Positions 45,079 to 54,536 are shown, counted from the stretch's first letter. The stretch: DNA of 64,000 nucleotides from Schauerella aestuarii (GCF_009866805.1 NZ_SIZW01000039.1:434001-498000); one strand, 5' to 3'. Notes: a model not told the origin generated them from the letters alone. Numbers and translations: made by a program.

Positions 45079-45888
45079 ATGCCTGACGCCGCATCCCCCG
45101 ACGCTCCGGACGCATCCGCTGCGCCGCAAACCTCCCGCCGCGACGCTGCCGATGCGCGTGGCACGCCCACGCGCCCCTTCGTGCAGAACGTGGGCAACAC
45201 GCGTGCACTGCATTTCTCGCAAAAGGAAATCCAGAGCCGCATGTCGCTGCTCAGTCCCGATGCGCTGGATCTCGAGTACACGCGGATGATGATGGGTTTT
45301 CTGCTCTTCAATGCGCAGCCGGCCCACATCACGATGGTGGGCCTGGGCGGCGGTTCGCTCCCGAAGTTCTGCCATCGTTATCTGCCCGACGCCACGATCG
45401 ACGTGATCGAAATCGATGCGGACGTCATCGCATTGCGCGAGGCATTCATGGTGCCGCTCGACAGCGCACGCTTTCGCGTGGTCCACGCCGATGCCGCCCC
45501 GTACATGCAGCAGGCCCAGCCGGCGGCCGATGTGTTGCTCCTGGACGGCTTCGGCGAGGGCGGCATTCCCGATGCCCTGTGCACGGCCGCCTTCTACGCC
45601 GCTTGCCGCGATGTGCTCAAGCCCGACGGCGTGATGGTCGTGAACTTTCACGTCAATCATCCCGATCATCACGAGTACATGGGTCGCGTACGCGCGGCCT
45701 TCGGCGCATCCATGATCGAAGTGGTGGATGACGACATGACCAACAGTGTCGTGTTTGCCTGCAAGGGCGAGCTGCCCGACGATCTCGGCGCACTGGCGCT
45801 CGTGCGCCCACCCACGCTGTCCAAGGATGCGTGGCGGCAGTTGATGCCGACCTTCCGGGTGATCGCCGCGACGATGGAACTGCGCTGA
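45079..45888 (+). CDS. Spermidine synthase-like (SpeE-fold) protein
   Basis: A 269-aa protein with the SpeE/methyltransferase Rossmann fold: HFSQKEIQSRMSLLSPDALDLEYTRMMMGFLLF, MVGLGGGSLPKFCHRYLP, IDVIEIDADVIALREAF, and DVLLLDGFGEGGIPDAL. The acidic pair expected in true aminopropyltransferases (VDSSDPVG-like) is replaced by LLDGFGEGG, and no speD is near, so it is probably not a classic spermidine synthase. An N-terminal 35-residue stretch is Ala/Asp/Pro-rich and probably disordered. It follows the flavoprotein gene by nine bases, which suggests one transcript, though a shared function is not obvious. Confidence 0.82.
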   Translation: MPDAASPDAPDASAAPQTSRRDAADARGTPTRPFVQNVGNTRALHFSQKEIQSRMSLLSPDALDLEYTRMMMGFLLFNAQPAHITMVGLGGGSLPKFCHRYLPDATIDVIEIDADVIALREAFMVPLDSARFRVVHADAAPYMQQAQPAADVLLLDGFGEGGIPDALCTAAFYAACRDVLKPDGVMVVNFHVNHPDHHEYMGRVRAAFGASMIEVVDDDMTNSVVFACKGELPDDLGALALVRPPTLSKDAWRQLMPTFRVIAATMELR

Positions 45889-46112
45889 TCTCATTGCGTG
45901 CGCGCGTCGGCCGTGCACACCGCGCGTCGCATCGGCGCACGCTTTTTTCGCACCTGCGACAGTCCGGCCGAAAAGTCTAGCGGCCGCCTCTGCCGTTGCG
46001 GCGCTGCCACGTCTGCACAAACCAGCCGCAGCGCGATGGCGCGACGCCTTATGCTTACGCACGTCTTCCCATTTCATGCCGTCCCGACCTCGAGTGTGCG
46101 GTTCACTTTTTC

Positions 46113-47264
46113 ATGATCGATCTTCGAACCGTCTACATCGTGACCGCGGTCACTTCCATTTTCATGGGGCTGCTGCAAGTGGCCGCCTATCGCCGCCGCC
46201 AGAGCGACGGCTGGTTGCTGGGCTGGGGCCTGAGCGCGTTGGCGCTGGGCGTGGGCGTATTGATGACGGCCCTGCAGGTCACGATCGCCGGCTGGTCTAC
46301 CGTGCACGCGGCCAACGGCATCACGATGCTCGCTTATGTGCTGCAGGTGGCCAGCGTCAGAAATTTCTGTGGACGCCCGCCGCATGTGGCTGCGCACGTC
46401 GCGGTGGCGGTTGCCGCTGCGGTTCTGCTGGGTGTGGTTTTTCCCGATCCGGCCCAGTACGCGGTCCGGGTGGCCGTGTTCTGCCTGACGTTCGGGCTGT
46501 GCGATGCAATCGTGGCCTTCGAGATGGGGCGTTTGGCGCGCGCCAGACAAATCCCGTCGATATATCTGGTGATCGGGCTGTTTGCCTTCAGCGCGGTGGC
46601 CTTCGCCACCCGGGCGGCGCTGCTGGCCACGGGTTGGGGCAGCGTGGTGCTGTTCGACACCGGCTCCACCCCTGCGCATTGGATCAGCGTGATCAGTGCG
46701 CCGCTGCTGCTGGCGCGCGGGGTGGCCTTGCTGCTGGTGGCGTTCGAACGTGAGCACGTGAAGCTGCGCGATCAGGCGTACTCCGATGCGCTGACGGGCC
46801 TGCGCAACCGGCAGGGGATGCGCCACGACATCGCCGGGATCGTGGCGGCCGCGCACCCTGAGGGGCAGCAGCACGCCGCCGTGATCGTGATCGATGTCGA
46901 CCATTTCAAGGCCGTCAACGATGCGCACGGTCATCCCACGGGCGATACGATTTTGCAGCGCGTGGCCGATGCCATCTCCGGCGCGGTCGGCACCCAGGGC
47001 ATCGCCGGGCGCCACGGCGGAGACGAGTTTCTGGTGGTCCTGCCCAACGTCGATGGCGCGCAGGCACTGCTGATGGCGGAAACGATCCGCACCCGGTTTG
47101 CGGCGTTGATGACCCGGCATCATGCCGGGATCGCGACCACGATCAGTCTCGGCGTGGCGCAGGGACCGATCGCCACGCCGGGTTTACGTGATCTGGTGGT
47201 GCAGGCGGATGCGGCGCTGTACCGCTCGAAGGATCTGGGGCGCGATCGCGCCCTCAGCGCGTAG
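46113..47264 (+). CDS. GGDEF-domain diguanylate cyclase, membrane-bound
   Basis: A 383-aa protein with about six or seven transmembrane helices (residues 5-215) and a C-terminal GGDEF domain: DALTGLRNRQGMRHDIA, VIDVDHFKAVNDAHGHPTGD, and the intact active-site loop RHGGDEFLVV. It should make cyclic di-GMP from GTP. No RxxD inhibitory site is visible before the loop, so product inhibition is probably weak. The start at 46113 (MIDLRTVYIVTAV) places the first membrane helix correctly. The 3' end overlaps the convergent nodT-like gene by 11 bases. Confidence 0.92.
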   Translation: MIDLRTVYIVTAVTSIFMGLLQVAAYRRRQSDGWLLGWGLSALALGVGVLMTALQVTIAGWSTVHAANGITMLAYVLQVASVRNFCGRPPHVAAHVAVAVAAAVLLGVVFPDPAQYAVRVAVFCLTFGLCDAIVAFEMGRLARARQIPSIYLVIGLFAFSAVAFATRAALLATGWGSVVLFDTGSTPAHWISVISAPLLLARGVALLLVAFEREHVKLRDQAYSDALTGLRNRQGMRHDIAGIVAAAHPEGQQHAAVIVIDVDHFKAVNDAHGHPTGDTILQRVADAISGAVGTQGIAGRHGGDEFLVVLPNVDGAQALLMAETIRTRFAALMTRHHAGIATTISLGVAQGPIATPGLRDLVVQADAALYRSKDLGRDRALSA

Positions 47265-48738
47265 CGGGGGAGCGTGAGCGGGCGTCAGCCACCGGGCCGT
47301 CCTTCGGCTCGTCAGCCGCAGAGGCAGGCGCTTCCCTTACCGCAGCCGCTGGCGGCGCGCCGGCACGCCAGTCGCCGCCGGCGGCTTTGAAGAGCGCCAC
47401 ATCGGCTTGCAGTTGCGCCAGACGCAGCACGGCGGCATCATCCTGCGCGGCGTACAACGTGCGTTGCGCGTCCAGCACGGTCAACAGCGTTTCGGCGCCG
47501 AACCGATAGCGCGATGCCGCCAGCCGGGCGGCTTCGCGCGCCTGCGTCAACGCCTCGTCCTGCGCTTGGCGCTGGTGGCCGAGCCCGTCGATTGCATTCA
47601 ATGCCAGCGCCACATCGCCGATCGCATTGACGATCGCAGCGCGATAATCCGCCAGCAGTTCCTCGCGTTGCGCCAGGGAAAAATCCCGTGCGCCGGACAA
47701 TCGCCCGGCGTCGAAGATGGGCGCGGTGAGCCCGGCCGCCAGGTTGTAGAGCGGATTGTCGAAGAGGCCCCGTATCCGGTCGTGCCCCACACCTGCGCCG
47801 GCGGTGAGTGTGAGTCGCGGCAGGAGCGCGGCACGGGCTACGGCCACGTTGGCGTCGGCCGCCGCAAGCGCGCGTTCGGCAAAGGCCACGTCCGGACGGC
47901 GTGCCAGGAGATCGGCCGGCACGCCGGGCGCGATCGCAGTCGAGGCGATCGCATACAAGCGCGCGGTGCGCACCACCAGGTCTTGCGGGGCACGTCCCAC
48001 CAACAGTGCCAGCGCGGCTTGCGCGTCGCGCGCCTCGCGCTCGCGTGCGGCGAGCGCCTGCCGCTGCGTGGCGACCAGCCCGCGTTGCTGGGCCCGTTCG
48101 AGCGGCGTGGCCATGCCCGCGCGCCAGCGCGTGTCGACCAAGGCAAGCACCCGTTCGGCGGCCTCGAGATTCAGGCGCGCGATGGCGGTGCGTTCACGCG
48201 CGCCGACGGTTTGCATCCAGGTGGTGGCCACGCTCGCAGCCAACGTGAGCTGCACGGTGTCGCTGGCGTATCGCGTGGCGGCCAACGAGGCCAGCGCGGC
48301 ATCGCGGGCCGCGGCATTGCCGCCCCAGACGTCGATCTCATAGCTGGCCGAGAGGCCTGCGCCATAGCTTGACGCCGTGTCGTCGTCAATACGACTGCGG
48401 CCGGCCGACGCCGTGGCATCGACCTGCGGCAGCAGCGGGGCGCCGGCGATGCGGGCGTAGGCTTCGGCCTGGCGTACGCGCGCCATGGCGGCAGCCAGAT
48501 CGAAGGCGCCGGTATTGGCCATGGCGATCAATTCGGCCAGTTCGGCATTGCCGAATAGCCGCCAGTCGGCCTGATGTTCGGGTAGCGATACGGCTGCAGT
48601 CTGCACCGAATAGGCCGCCGGCAGCGTCAGGCTGGCCGCCGTGCGATCGCGCGCCACGCTGCAACCGGCCAGCAGGACCATGCCGGTGAGGGAGGTCAGT
48701 ATTGCGCGCAAACGCCAAGCACGAATCATGTGCCGCAT
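47254..48738 (-). CDS. NodT-family outer-membrane efflux lipoprotein (TolC-like)
   Basis: A 494-aa outer-membrane factor: lipoprotein signal peptide with lipobox LLAGC (Cys26), two TolC-type repeats rich in long helices, and typical stretches such as GSLPEHQADWRLF-like N-terminal (SLPEHQADWRLFGNAELAEL), ADLLARRPDVAFAERALAAADANVAVARAA (shortened here) and ARDFSLAQREELLADYRAA. It forms the exit duct of a tripartite pump. It starts one base after the macB stop, with GGAG upstream, so it is the third gene of macA-macB-nodT. Confidence 0.93.
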   Translation of the reverse strand: MRHMIRAWRLRAILTSLTGMVLLAGCSVARDRTAASLTLPAAYSVQTAAVSLPEHQADWRLFGNAELAELIAMANTGAFDLAAAMARVRQAEAYARIAGAPLLPQVDATASAGRSRIDDDTASSYGAGLSASYEIDVWGGNAAARDAALASLAATRYASDTVQLTLAASVATTWMQTVGARERTAIARLNLEAAERVLALVDTRWRAGMATPLERAQQRGLVATQRQALAAREREARDAQAALALLVGRAPQDLVVRTARLYAIASTAIAPGVPADLLARRPDVAFAERALAAADANVAVARAALLPRLTLTAGAGVGHDRIRGLFDNPLYNLAAGLTAPIFDAGRLSGARDFSLAQREELLADYRAAIVNAIGDVALALNAIDGLGHQRQAQDEALTQAREAARLAASRYRFGAETLLTVLDAQRTLYAAQDDAAVLRLAQLQADVALFKAAGGDWRAGAPPAAAVREAPASAADEPKDGPVADARSRSPATR

Positions 48739-48739
48739 T

Positions 48740-50779
48740 TCATTCTCCGGCGAGCGCGACCACGGGGTCGAGTCGCGCGGCGGTTTTGGCGGGCATATAG
48801 CCGAAGATCAGACCCGTGGCCACCGCGCAAAGAAAGGCGCCCGCCATGGCGCTGACCGCGAACACCACCGGCACGCCCGATAGGCGCAGCACCGTGCCGA
48901 TGGCGAGGCCGGCGACCACGCCGATCGTGCCGCCCACGAACGTCAGCAAGGTGGCTTCGGTCAGGAACTGGCGCAAGATGTCGCGTTGCCGCGCCCCGGT
49001 CGCCATCCGAATCCCGATCTCGCGGGTGCGTTCGCGCACCGTCATCAGCATCACGTTCATCACGCCGATGCCACCCACCACCAGCGACACGGCAGCGATC
49101 AATCCCAGCATCATCGTCATCGCGCTGCGCGTGGCGGCTTCGGCCTGCAGGCGCGCCGCCGCGTTGCCCACGCCGAAGTCTTCACGGCCATGGCGTGTGC
49201 GCAGCACGTTCTTCATGGCGGCCTCGGCGGCCTGCACCAGCTCGGCGCTGGCGGCCTCGACCACCACGTAATCGGGTTCCGTCTGCGCCTGATAGACGCG
49301 TGCCCGACCGGAATCGTAGGGGATGAACACCATGTCGTCGTAGTCTTGCGCGCCGGAATCCGCGCCGCGCTCCTGCATGACGCCGACGATCTCGAAAGGC
49401 GAATTCCCGATCAGAAGCTGACGGCCGAGCGGGCTGGGATCGTCGGGGAAAAAGTGTGCGTGCGTTTTGCTGCCGATGACGGCCACGGGCGCCAGGTCGC
49501 GGTCTTCGGCATCGGTGTAGTAGCGGCCTTGCGCCACTTGCCAACGATGCACCTCGGGCATGATGTGACTGGCGGCCATCACATACATCTGCTTGTCGGC
49601 CCGGCCGAAGCGCACGGTGATGGGGTCGCCGATCACGGGCATCACATGGCCGATCTCGGGTAACGCGCGCACGGCGTCCAGATCTTCGTCGGTAAGCATG
49701 CCGCGCGGCCCGCCCGTGCTGGGCGGGCGGCTGCCGAGGTACATGATGGTGGTGCCCATGGTGCCCAGTTCGGCCATCACCTTTTGCCGGGCGCCTTCCC
49801 CCACCGCCAGCATCACGATCACCGAGGCCACGCCGATCACGATGCCGAGCAACGTCAGGCCGGTCCGCGAGCGGTTCAAGCGCATGCCGCGCCACGCGGT
49901 GCGGGCCGCCTCGCGCAGATCGGCCCACAGCGAGGCGCCGGTATGGCCCTGCGTGTGGGCATGCGCGATATCGGGCAGGGGCAGGGCGATGGGTGGGCGC
50001 CTGCCGGCGCCAGGTGTCTCGGCATCCACACGCTCGGGCGTGCTCGCGCTCGGCCCCTCATTTGCAGCCGCGTGGGCACCCGTATCCCCCACGATGCACC
50101 CGTCGCGAATCTCGATCACGCGCCGCGCCTGGGCGGCCACATTGCGGTCGTGCGTGATCACGATCAGGGTATGGCCGGCGTCGGCGAGTTCGCGCAACAG
50201 GCGCATCACATCGGCGCCGCTCTTGGTGTCGAGCGCGCCCGTCGGCTCGTCGGCCAGAATGATCTGGCCGCCGTTCATCAATGCCCGCGCGATGGACACG
50301 CGCTGCTGTTGCCCGCCGGAGAGTTGGTTGGGGCGGTTGTGCCGTTTGTCAGCAAGACCCAGGCGCGCGAGCAACGCGGTGGAGCGTGCCGTGCGCGCCG
50401 CTTCCGACATGCCCGCATAGATGGCGGGCACTTCCACGTTCTCGCCTGCCGATTCGGTGGCGATCAGGTGATAGCCCTGAAAAACGAAACCGAACGCCTC
50501 TCGCCGCAGCCAGGCCAGCGCGTCGGCATCCAGCGTGGCCACGTCGTGACCGTTGAAGCGATACACACCGTCGCTTGGACGATCCAGGCAGCCGAGCACA
50601 TGCATCAGCGTCGATTTGCCGGAGCCCGAGGCGCCCATGATGGCCACGTACTCGCCGGCGTAAATGTCCAGATCGATGCCGTGCAGAACTTCGACTTCGG
50701 GCGGTTGGGCGTCGCCGCGGGTCGCGCGGCCGCCGTAACGCTTGCGAATGCCGCGCAATTCGATCAGTGGCACGCTCAC
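48740..50779 (-). CDS. macB: MacB-type ABC efflux transporter
   Basis: A 679-aa protein: N-terminal ATPase with Walker A GASGSGKST, Q-loop FQGYHL, signature LSGGQQQRVSIARAL and Walker B IILADEPTGALD; a linker; then TM1, a large periplasmic domain (about 320-550) and three C-terminal TM helices (MMLGLIAAVSLVVGGIGVMNVML and two more), with TVRERTREIGIRMATGARQ before the last pair. This is the mechanotransmission exporter topology. The start is unclear among several in-frame GTG codons (50791, 50782, 50779); 50779 gives a GTGA overlap with the macA stop. It works with MacA and the NodT-like duct to expel peptides, siderophores or macrolides. Confidence 0.93.
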   Translation of the reverse strand: MSVPLIELRGIRKRYGGRATRGDAQPPEVEVLHGIDLDIYAGEYVAIMGASGSGKSTLMHVLGCLDRPSDGVYRFNGHDVATLDADALAWLRREAFGFVFQGYHLIATESAGENVEVPAIYAGMSEAARTARSTALLARLGLADKRHNRPNQLSGGQQQRVSIARALMNGGQIILADEPTGALDTKSGADVMRLLRELADAGHTLIVITHDRNVAAQARRVIEIRDGCIVGDTGAHAAANEGPSASTPERVDAETPGAGRRPPIALPLPDIAHAHTQGHTGASLWADLREAARTAWRGMRLNRSRTGLTLLGIVIGVASVIVMLAVGEGARQKVMAELGTMGTTIMYLGSRPPSTGGPRGMLTDEDLDAVRALPEIGHVMPVIGDPITVRFGRADKQMYVMAASHIMPEVHRWQVAQGRYYTDAEDRDLAPVAVIGSKTHAHFFPDDPSPLGRQLLIGNSPFEIVGVMQERGADSGAQDYDDMVFIPYDSGRARVYQAQTEPDYVVVEAASAELVQAAEAAMKNVLRTRHGREDFGVGNAAARLQAEAATRSAMTMMLGLIAAVSLVVGGIGVMNVMLMTVRERTREIGIRMATGARQRDILRQFLTEATLLTFVGGTIGVVAGLAIGTVLRLSGVPVVFAVSAMAGAFLCAVATGLIFGYMPAKTAARLDPVVALAGE

Positions 50780-51975
50780 CACTGAAACCACCGCATGCCG
50801 CCGTCGCCGGTGGATTCGGCAGTGACCAGGCGATCGCCGGCCTCGACCCCGTCGAGGATCTCTGCAAGATGGCGGCTGCGGGTGCCCACGTGCACGTTGC
50901 GCGTTTGCGGGCGGCCGGCGTCATCCAGCACGCGTGCGGTGTAGCGGCCCGGTGCATCGGGCGCGGCCGTGAGCGCGGAGAGCGGCACGGCGATCGTGTC
51001 GCGCGCGAGCGCGGTAATGAACGACACCTGTGCCGTCATTTGCGGCATGAGTTCGCCATCGGCGTTGTCGACATCGAAGAGCACCGTGTAGACCACGGCC
51101 TTGGTGGCCGCTGCCGGGGTGGTGCTGTCACTGGTGCTGGCGGCACCCTCAGGCTTGGGCGGCGCCGGCAGCACCTGACGCACCCGGCTTTCCCAGCGGC
51201 GGGGCGTGGCGTCGCTCTGGCCGCCCAGCGTGCTGAAGTACACCGGCATGTCCGGTTTCACGCGCCGCACATCGGCCTCGGACACCTCGGTCCACACGGT
51301 CATGCCCGAAAGATCCGCGATACGCAGGATATTCGGCGTCTGGTACGTGGCGTTGAGCGTTTGCCCTTCGCGTGCGTCGACCGACACCACGGTGCCGGCC
51401 ATCGGCGCATAAATGCGCGTGTAACCCAGCCGCGCTTCTTCGGCGCGCTGCGTGGCTTGGGTGCGGTCGATCTGGGCGCGCAGGTGATCGATGCGGGCCT
51501 GCGCCGATATAGCCGTGGCTTGCGCCATCTGCAGGTCTTCCTCGCGCGTGGCACCTTCGCGTGCCATGGCGCGCTGTCGTGCCAGTTGTTGGTTGGCGAG
51601 CCGTGCCTGCGCCTGTTCGTCGGCGAGTTGCGCGCGCAGGCCGGCGATCTCGGCGCGTCCGGCGTCCACCGTGGCTTGCTGCACGCTGGGATCGATTTCC
51701 ACCATCAGCTTGCCACGCTCGACGGCGTCGCCGGGCTGCACGTGAAGCCGCATGATCTGCCCGGACACTTGCGCGCCCACATCCACATAACGCCGGGGCT
51801 GCAACGTGCCGATGGCCGTCACCGTGGCTTCGATATCGCTGCGTTTGACGACGTGCGTGTCGTACGTCGTCGCGTCGGTCGTGGTCCACCAGAAGACGCC
51901 GACTGCCATCAGCGCTGCGGCCAATATCAGCCCTGGCGCACCCATGAGGCGGACAGGGCGTTTGCGTGTGGACAT
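50776..51975 (-). CDS. macA: MacA-type periplasmic adaptor
   Basis: A 399-aa membrane-fusion protein: N-terminal anchor helix (GAPGLILAAALMAVGVFWW, 12-30), lipoyl-like half motif RRYVDVGAQVSGQIMRLHVQPGD, a helical hairpin (about 95-185), second lipoyl half TRIYAPMAGTVVSVDAREGQTL, and beta-barrel plus membrane-proximal domains. It links the MacB exporter to the outer-membrane duct. First gene of macA-macB-nodT; a Fur-like box lies 42-60 bases upstream of the ATG, pointing to iron-controlled expression. Confidence 0.93.
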   Translation of the reverse strand: MSTRKRPVRLMGAPGLILAAALMAVGVFWWTTTDATTYDTHVVKRSDIEATVTAIGTLQPRRYVDVGAQVSGQIMRLHVQPGDAVERGKLMVEIDPSVQQATVDAGRAEIAGLRAQLADEQAQARLANQQLARQRAMAREGATREEDLQMAQATAISAQARIDHLRAQIDRTQATQRAEEARLGYTRIYAPMAGTVVSVDAREGQTLNATYQTPNILRIADLSGMTVWTEVSEADVRRVKPDMPVYFSTLGGQSDATPRRWESRVRQVLPAPPKPEGAASTSDSTTPAAATKAVVYTVLFDVDNADGELMPQMTAQVSFITALARDTIAVPLSALTAAPDAPGRYTARVLDDAGRPQTRNVHVGTRSRHLAEILDGVEAGDRLVTAESTGDGGMRWFQW

Positions 51976-52016
51976 TCGGGCACAACCTCGACTTCAGCTT
52001 TCAATGAGGCCGCATT

Positions 52017-52035
52017 ATTGCTAACAATTCTCATT
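52017..52035 (-). promoter_or_regulatory. Fur-like box upstream of macA
   Basis: On the minus strand this reads AATGAGAATTGTTAGCAAT. Its 7-1-7 core TGAGAAT-T-GTTAGCA matches the Fur consensus TGATAAT-N-ATTATCA at 11 of 14 positions. It sits just upstream of macA, where a repressor would block transcription. Confidence 0.6.
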
Positions 52036-52075
52036 TCTACAAGTGTTTGACTCGGGGCTGAACGGTGCGCCCAAT

Positions 52076-52099
52076 AAAAAGGGCCGCACGCAGCGGCCC
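52076..52099 (-). terminator. Rho-independent terminator after azurin gene
   Basis: On the minus strand GGGCCGC and GCGGCCC form a 7-base stem with a 5-base loop, followed by TTTTTATT. It lies 37 bases past the azurin stop. Confidence 0.88.
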
Positions 52100-52135
52100 C
52101 GGCGACATCACGGCCTGTAAGACCGCGAATACCGA

Positions 52136-52585
52136 TCAGCTCTTGACGATCTTGCCCTTCATGATCATCCAGTGACCGGGGAACGAGCAGAAGAAGCTGT
52201 AATCGCCACCGGCTTCGAGCTTGCTGGTATCGAACGTGACCGAGGTCGTTTCGCCGCCGCCGATCACTTTCGTGAAGGCGATCACGCGCGTATCGACGGC
52301 CTTGACGTGGTCGGGCTTGACCGCAGCGCCATCCTTGGCCACGGCATCCAGATCGGCCGTTTTCGTGATGACCACGTTGTGACCCATCGAGGCGGCGGGC
52401 ATCTTGCCGATGTGCGCCAGATTGATCGTGAAGGTTTTGCAGGTGGCGGGAACCGTGATCTGCGCCGTGTTGAACTTCAGGGCGTCATTGCCCGTCACGT
52501 CGATGGCACACGTGTCGGCGGCCGAGGCCAGCGGTGCGGCAGCGGCGAGAACCAGACCTGCGAGAAACTTCGTCGAGAACGACAT
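52136..52585 (-). CDS. Azurin (blue copper protein)
   Basis: A 149-aa precursor: signal peptide of about 22 residues (ending PLASA), then mature ADTCAIDVTGNDALKFNTAQITVP. Copper ligands are visible as His in MGHNVVI and Cys, His and Met in FFCSFPGHWMIMKG; two further Cys (DTCAID, PATCKTF) form the usual disulfide. Azurin carries electrons in the periplasm, for example to nitrite reductase or peroxidase. Start at 52585 is set by the signal peptide. It is monocistronic with its own terminator. Confidence 0.97.
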   Translation of the reverse strand: MSFSTKFLAGLVLAAAAPLASAADTCAIDVTGNDALKFNTAQITVPATCKTFTINLAHIGKMPAASMGHNVVITKTADLDAVAKDGAAVKPDHVKAVDTRVIAFTKVIGGGETTSVTFDTSKLEAGGDYSFFCSFPGHWMIMKGKIVKS

Positions 52586-52750
52586 ACAACCCACTCCAAT
52601 TGATAGACCGCAATCCCCAGCGCCCATGAACGTAAGGTGCATGTAAGTATTGCGGGCGCTATCCTAACAGGGTCTTCCGCCGGTCGCTTTGATGTGCCGC
52701 TGAGGCCAAGGGTTTCTGCAGCCGTTCCCGTCTTGCTCGACCCACTCGCG

Positions 52751-53653
52751 TTACTTCGCGCGCGGCGCAGGGCGAATGCGTTCGGGCAACAGCCCCTTGG
52801 GCCGCCATTGCAGGATCACGATAAGGGCGATGGCGATGATGAAGTCGCGTAGCGCAGCCGCCTGCACAGCGGGCAGCCCCAGGGCTGCCGTGGTGAAGAT
52901 ACGGCTGCCTTCCAGCAGCAGCATCACGACCAGCGCGCCCACGATCGCGCCCATCGGACGCGTGTTGCCGCCTGCCGTAGCGGCGAGGAATACATAGATG
53001 GTCAGCAGCGGCGCGATGATGTCCGGCGCGAAGTAGGACGTGAAATGCGCGTATAGGGCACCGGCCAGCCCAGCCAATGCCGACCCGATCGCAAACGCAG
53101 TGAGCTTGAAGCGCACGACATTCTTGCCGGCCACGCGCGCCACCAGATCGTCGTCGCGGATGGCGCGCAGCACGCGGCCAAACGGGCTCTTGTCCAGCCG
53201 CGCCAGCGACCATGCGGCGTATCCGGCAATCACCCACGCCACGATCAGGTAGGCGATATTGAACGAACTTCCCAACTGGGCCTTGAAGGGGCCCGGAATG
53301 CCCGAGATGCCTTCGGCGCCACGCGTGAGCCACTGCTCGTTCAGTGCCACCAGTCGCACGGTTTCGGCAAAGCCCAGTGTGACGATGGCGAGATAGTCGC
53401 CCCGCAACCCACGCGTGGCATAAGTGAGCACCACACCGGCCAGCGCTGCGGCGATCGAGGCTGCGATCCAGCCGACGAAGATCGGCAAGCCGAGCTGCGT
53501 GGTGACGATGGCGGAGGCATATGCCCCCACGGCGAAGAAACCGACGATGCCGAGGTTGACCATGCCGGTGTAGCCCCAGATCACCGTCAGCCCCAAGGCC
53601 ATCAGGCAATAGACGGCGGCCAGCGTGAGCGAGAAAGCAAGATAGGAGATCAT
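52751..53653 (-). CDS. livM: Branched-chain amino acid-type ABC permease (LivM family)
   Basis: A 300-aa membrane protein with the LivM pattern: ALGLTVIWGYTGMVNLGIVGFFAVGAYASA at the start, GLRGDYLAIVTLGFAETVRL, and the cytoplasmic EAA-like loop SPFGRVLRAIRDDDLVARVAGKNVVRFKLTAF. It is the last of five genes (livG-livF-receptor-livH-livM) and forms the translocation pore with LivH. The transporter class imports branched-chain amino acids but in Burkholderiales many copies serve amides, urea or aromatic acids; substrate here is not evident. Confidence 0.93.
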   Translation of the reverse strand: MISYLAFSLTLAAVYCLMALGLTVIWGYTGMVNLGIVGFFAVGAYASAIVTTQLGLPIFVGWIAASIAAALAGVVLTYATRGLRGDYLAIVTLGFAETVRLVALNEQWLTRGAEGISGIPGPFKAQLGSSFNIAYLIVAWVIAGYAAWSLARLDKSPFGRVLRAIRDDDLVARVAGKNVVRFKLTAFAIGSALAGLAGALYAHFTSYFAPDIIAPLLTIYVFLAATAGGNTRPMGAIVGALVVMLLLEGSRIFTTAALGLPAVQAAALRDFIIAIALIVILQWRPKGLLPERIRPAPRAK

Positions 53654-53666
53654 CGTGAGCGCCCCA

Positions 53667-54536
53667 TCAACGCTGACCCATCAGGCCTTGCGGCCGGAAG
53701 GTGAGAAAGAGAAAGATCGCCAGAAAGCCGATGGCGCTGCGATAGGTGCTGGGGAGCCAGATGAGCGCCACTTCCTCGGCCACACCGATGACCACGGCAC
53801 CGATCACCGCCCCTGCCGGGCTGGATAGACCGCCCAGCACGCTGGCGGCGAAAAACGTCAGCAGAAAGCGCGTGCCGGTGAGCGGGTCGATGCTGGTGTC
53901 GATCCCCAACAACGTGCCGCCTACCCCGGCCAGGCCCATGCCGACGAAAATCGTGAGGATCGCGATCGTTTTCGGATCGATGCCTTTGAGGCGCGCAAGC
54001 ATGGGATTGTCGGCCACCGCACGCATGGCTTTGCCCATGCGCGTGAAGCGAAAATAGGCGAACAGGACGACGGTCACGCCCACGGCGATGCCCAGATTGG
54101 AGAGCTGCTGCGGACTGACGCGCATGCCCACGACCGTGACGTCGCGCATCAGCGGCACATCGAAGTTGCGCAGATCGTTGCCGAACGTGAAGCGCAATGC
54201 CGACTCGATGGCGATCATGACGGCGATCGACACGATAGCCACCGTAAGCATGCCGTCCGGTCCCATCTTGTCGCGCAGCCGCCGCATGCAGAGCCAGTCG
54301 CACAGCACGCCTGCGATCCCCGCACCCACGAAGGCAATCGGGATCGTCGCCAGTGCGGGCAGGCCGAAATGGAAGTTGGCCAGATACGCGACATAGGCAC
54401 CCAGGCTGGCGATGCCGGCCACGGCGAAGTTCGGAAACCGCAGCACGGCGTACATCATCGACAGGCCCACCGCCGGCAACGCGATGGCACCGGCCGAGAT
54501 CACGCCATTGACGAGCGCCTGCAAAAACTCGTTCAC
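53667..54536 (-). CDS. livH: Branched-chain amino acid-type ABC permease (LivH family)
   Basis: A 289-aa membrane protein: FLQALVNGVISAGAIALPAVGLSMMYAVLRFPNFAVAG at the N-terminus (spread over two helices), then TRMGKAMRAVADNPMLARLKGIDPKTIAILTIFVG as the cytoplasmic coupling loop, both LivH-like. It starts with GTG at 54536, supported by GGGAG five bases upstream. It pairs with LivM, whose gene follows after 13 bases. Fourth gene of the operon. Confidence 0.93.
   Translation of the reverse strand: MNEFLQALVNGVISAGAIALPAVGLSMMYAVLRFPNFAVAGIASLGAYVAYLANFHFGLPALATIPIAFVGAGIAGVLCDWLCMRRLRDKMGPDGMLTVAIVSIAVMIAIESALRFTFGNDLRNFDVPLMRDVTVVGMRVSPQQLSNLGIAVGVTVVLFAYFRFTRMGKAMRAVADNPMLARLKGIDPKTIAILTIFVGMGLAGVGGTLLGIDTSIDPLTGTRFLLTFFAASVLGGLSSPAGAVIGAVVIGVAEEVALIWLPSTYRSAIGFLAIFLFLTFRPQGLMGQR

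Noticed and set aside
43165-46077. 970-codon minus-strand reading frame opposite the flavoprotein and SpeE-like genes
   Set aside because: It spans two well-supported plus-strand genes and has the His/Arg-rich composition of an antisense shadow.
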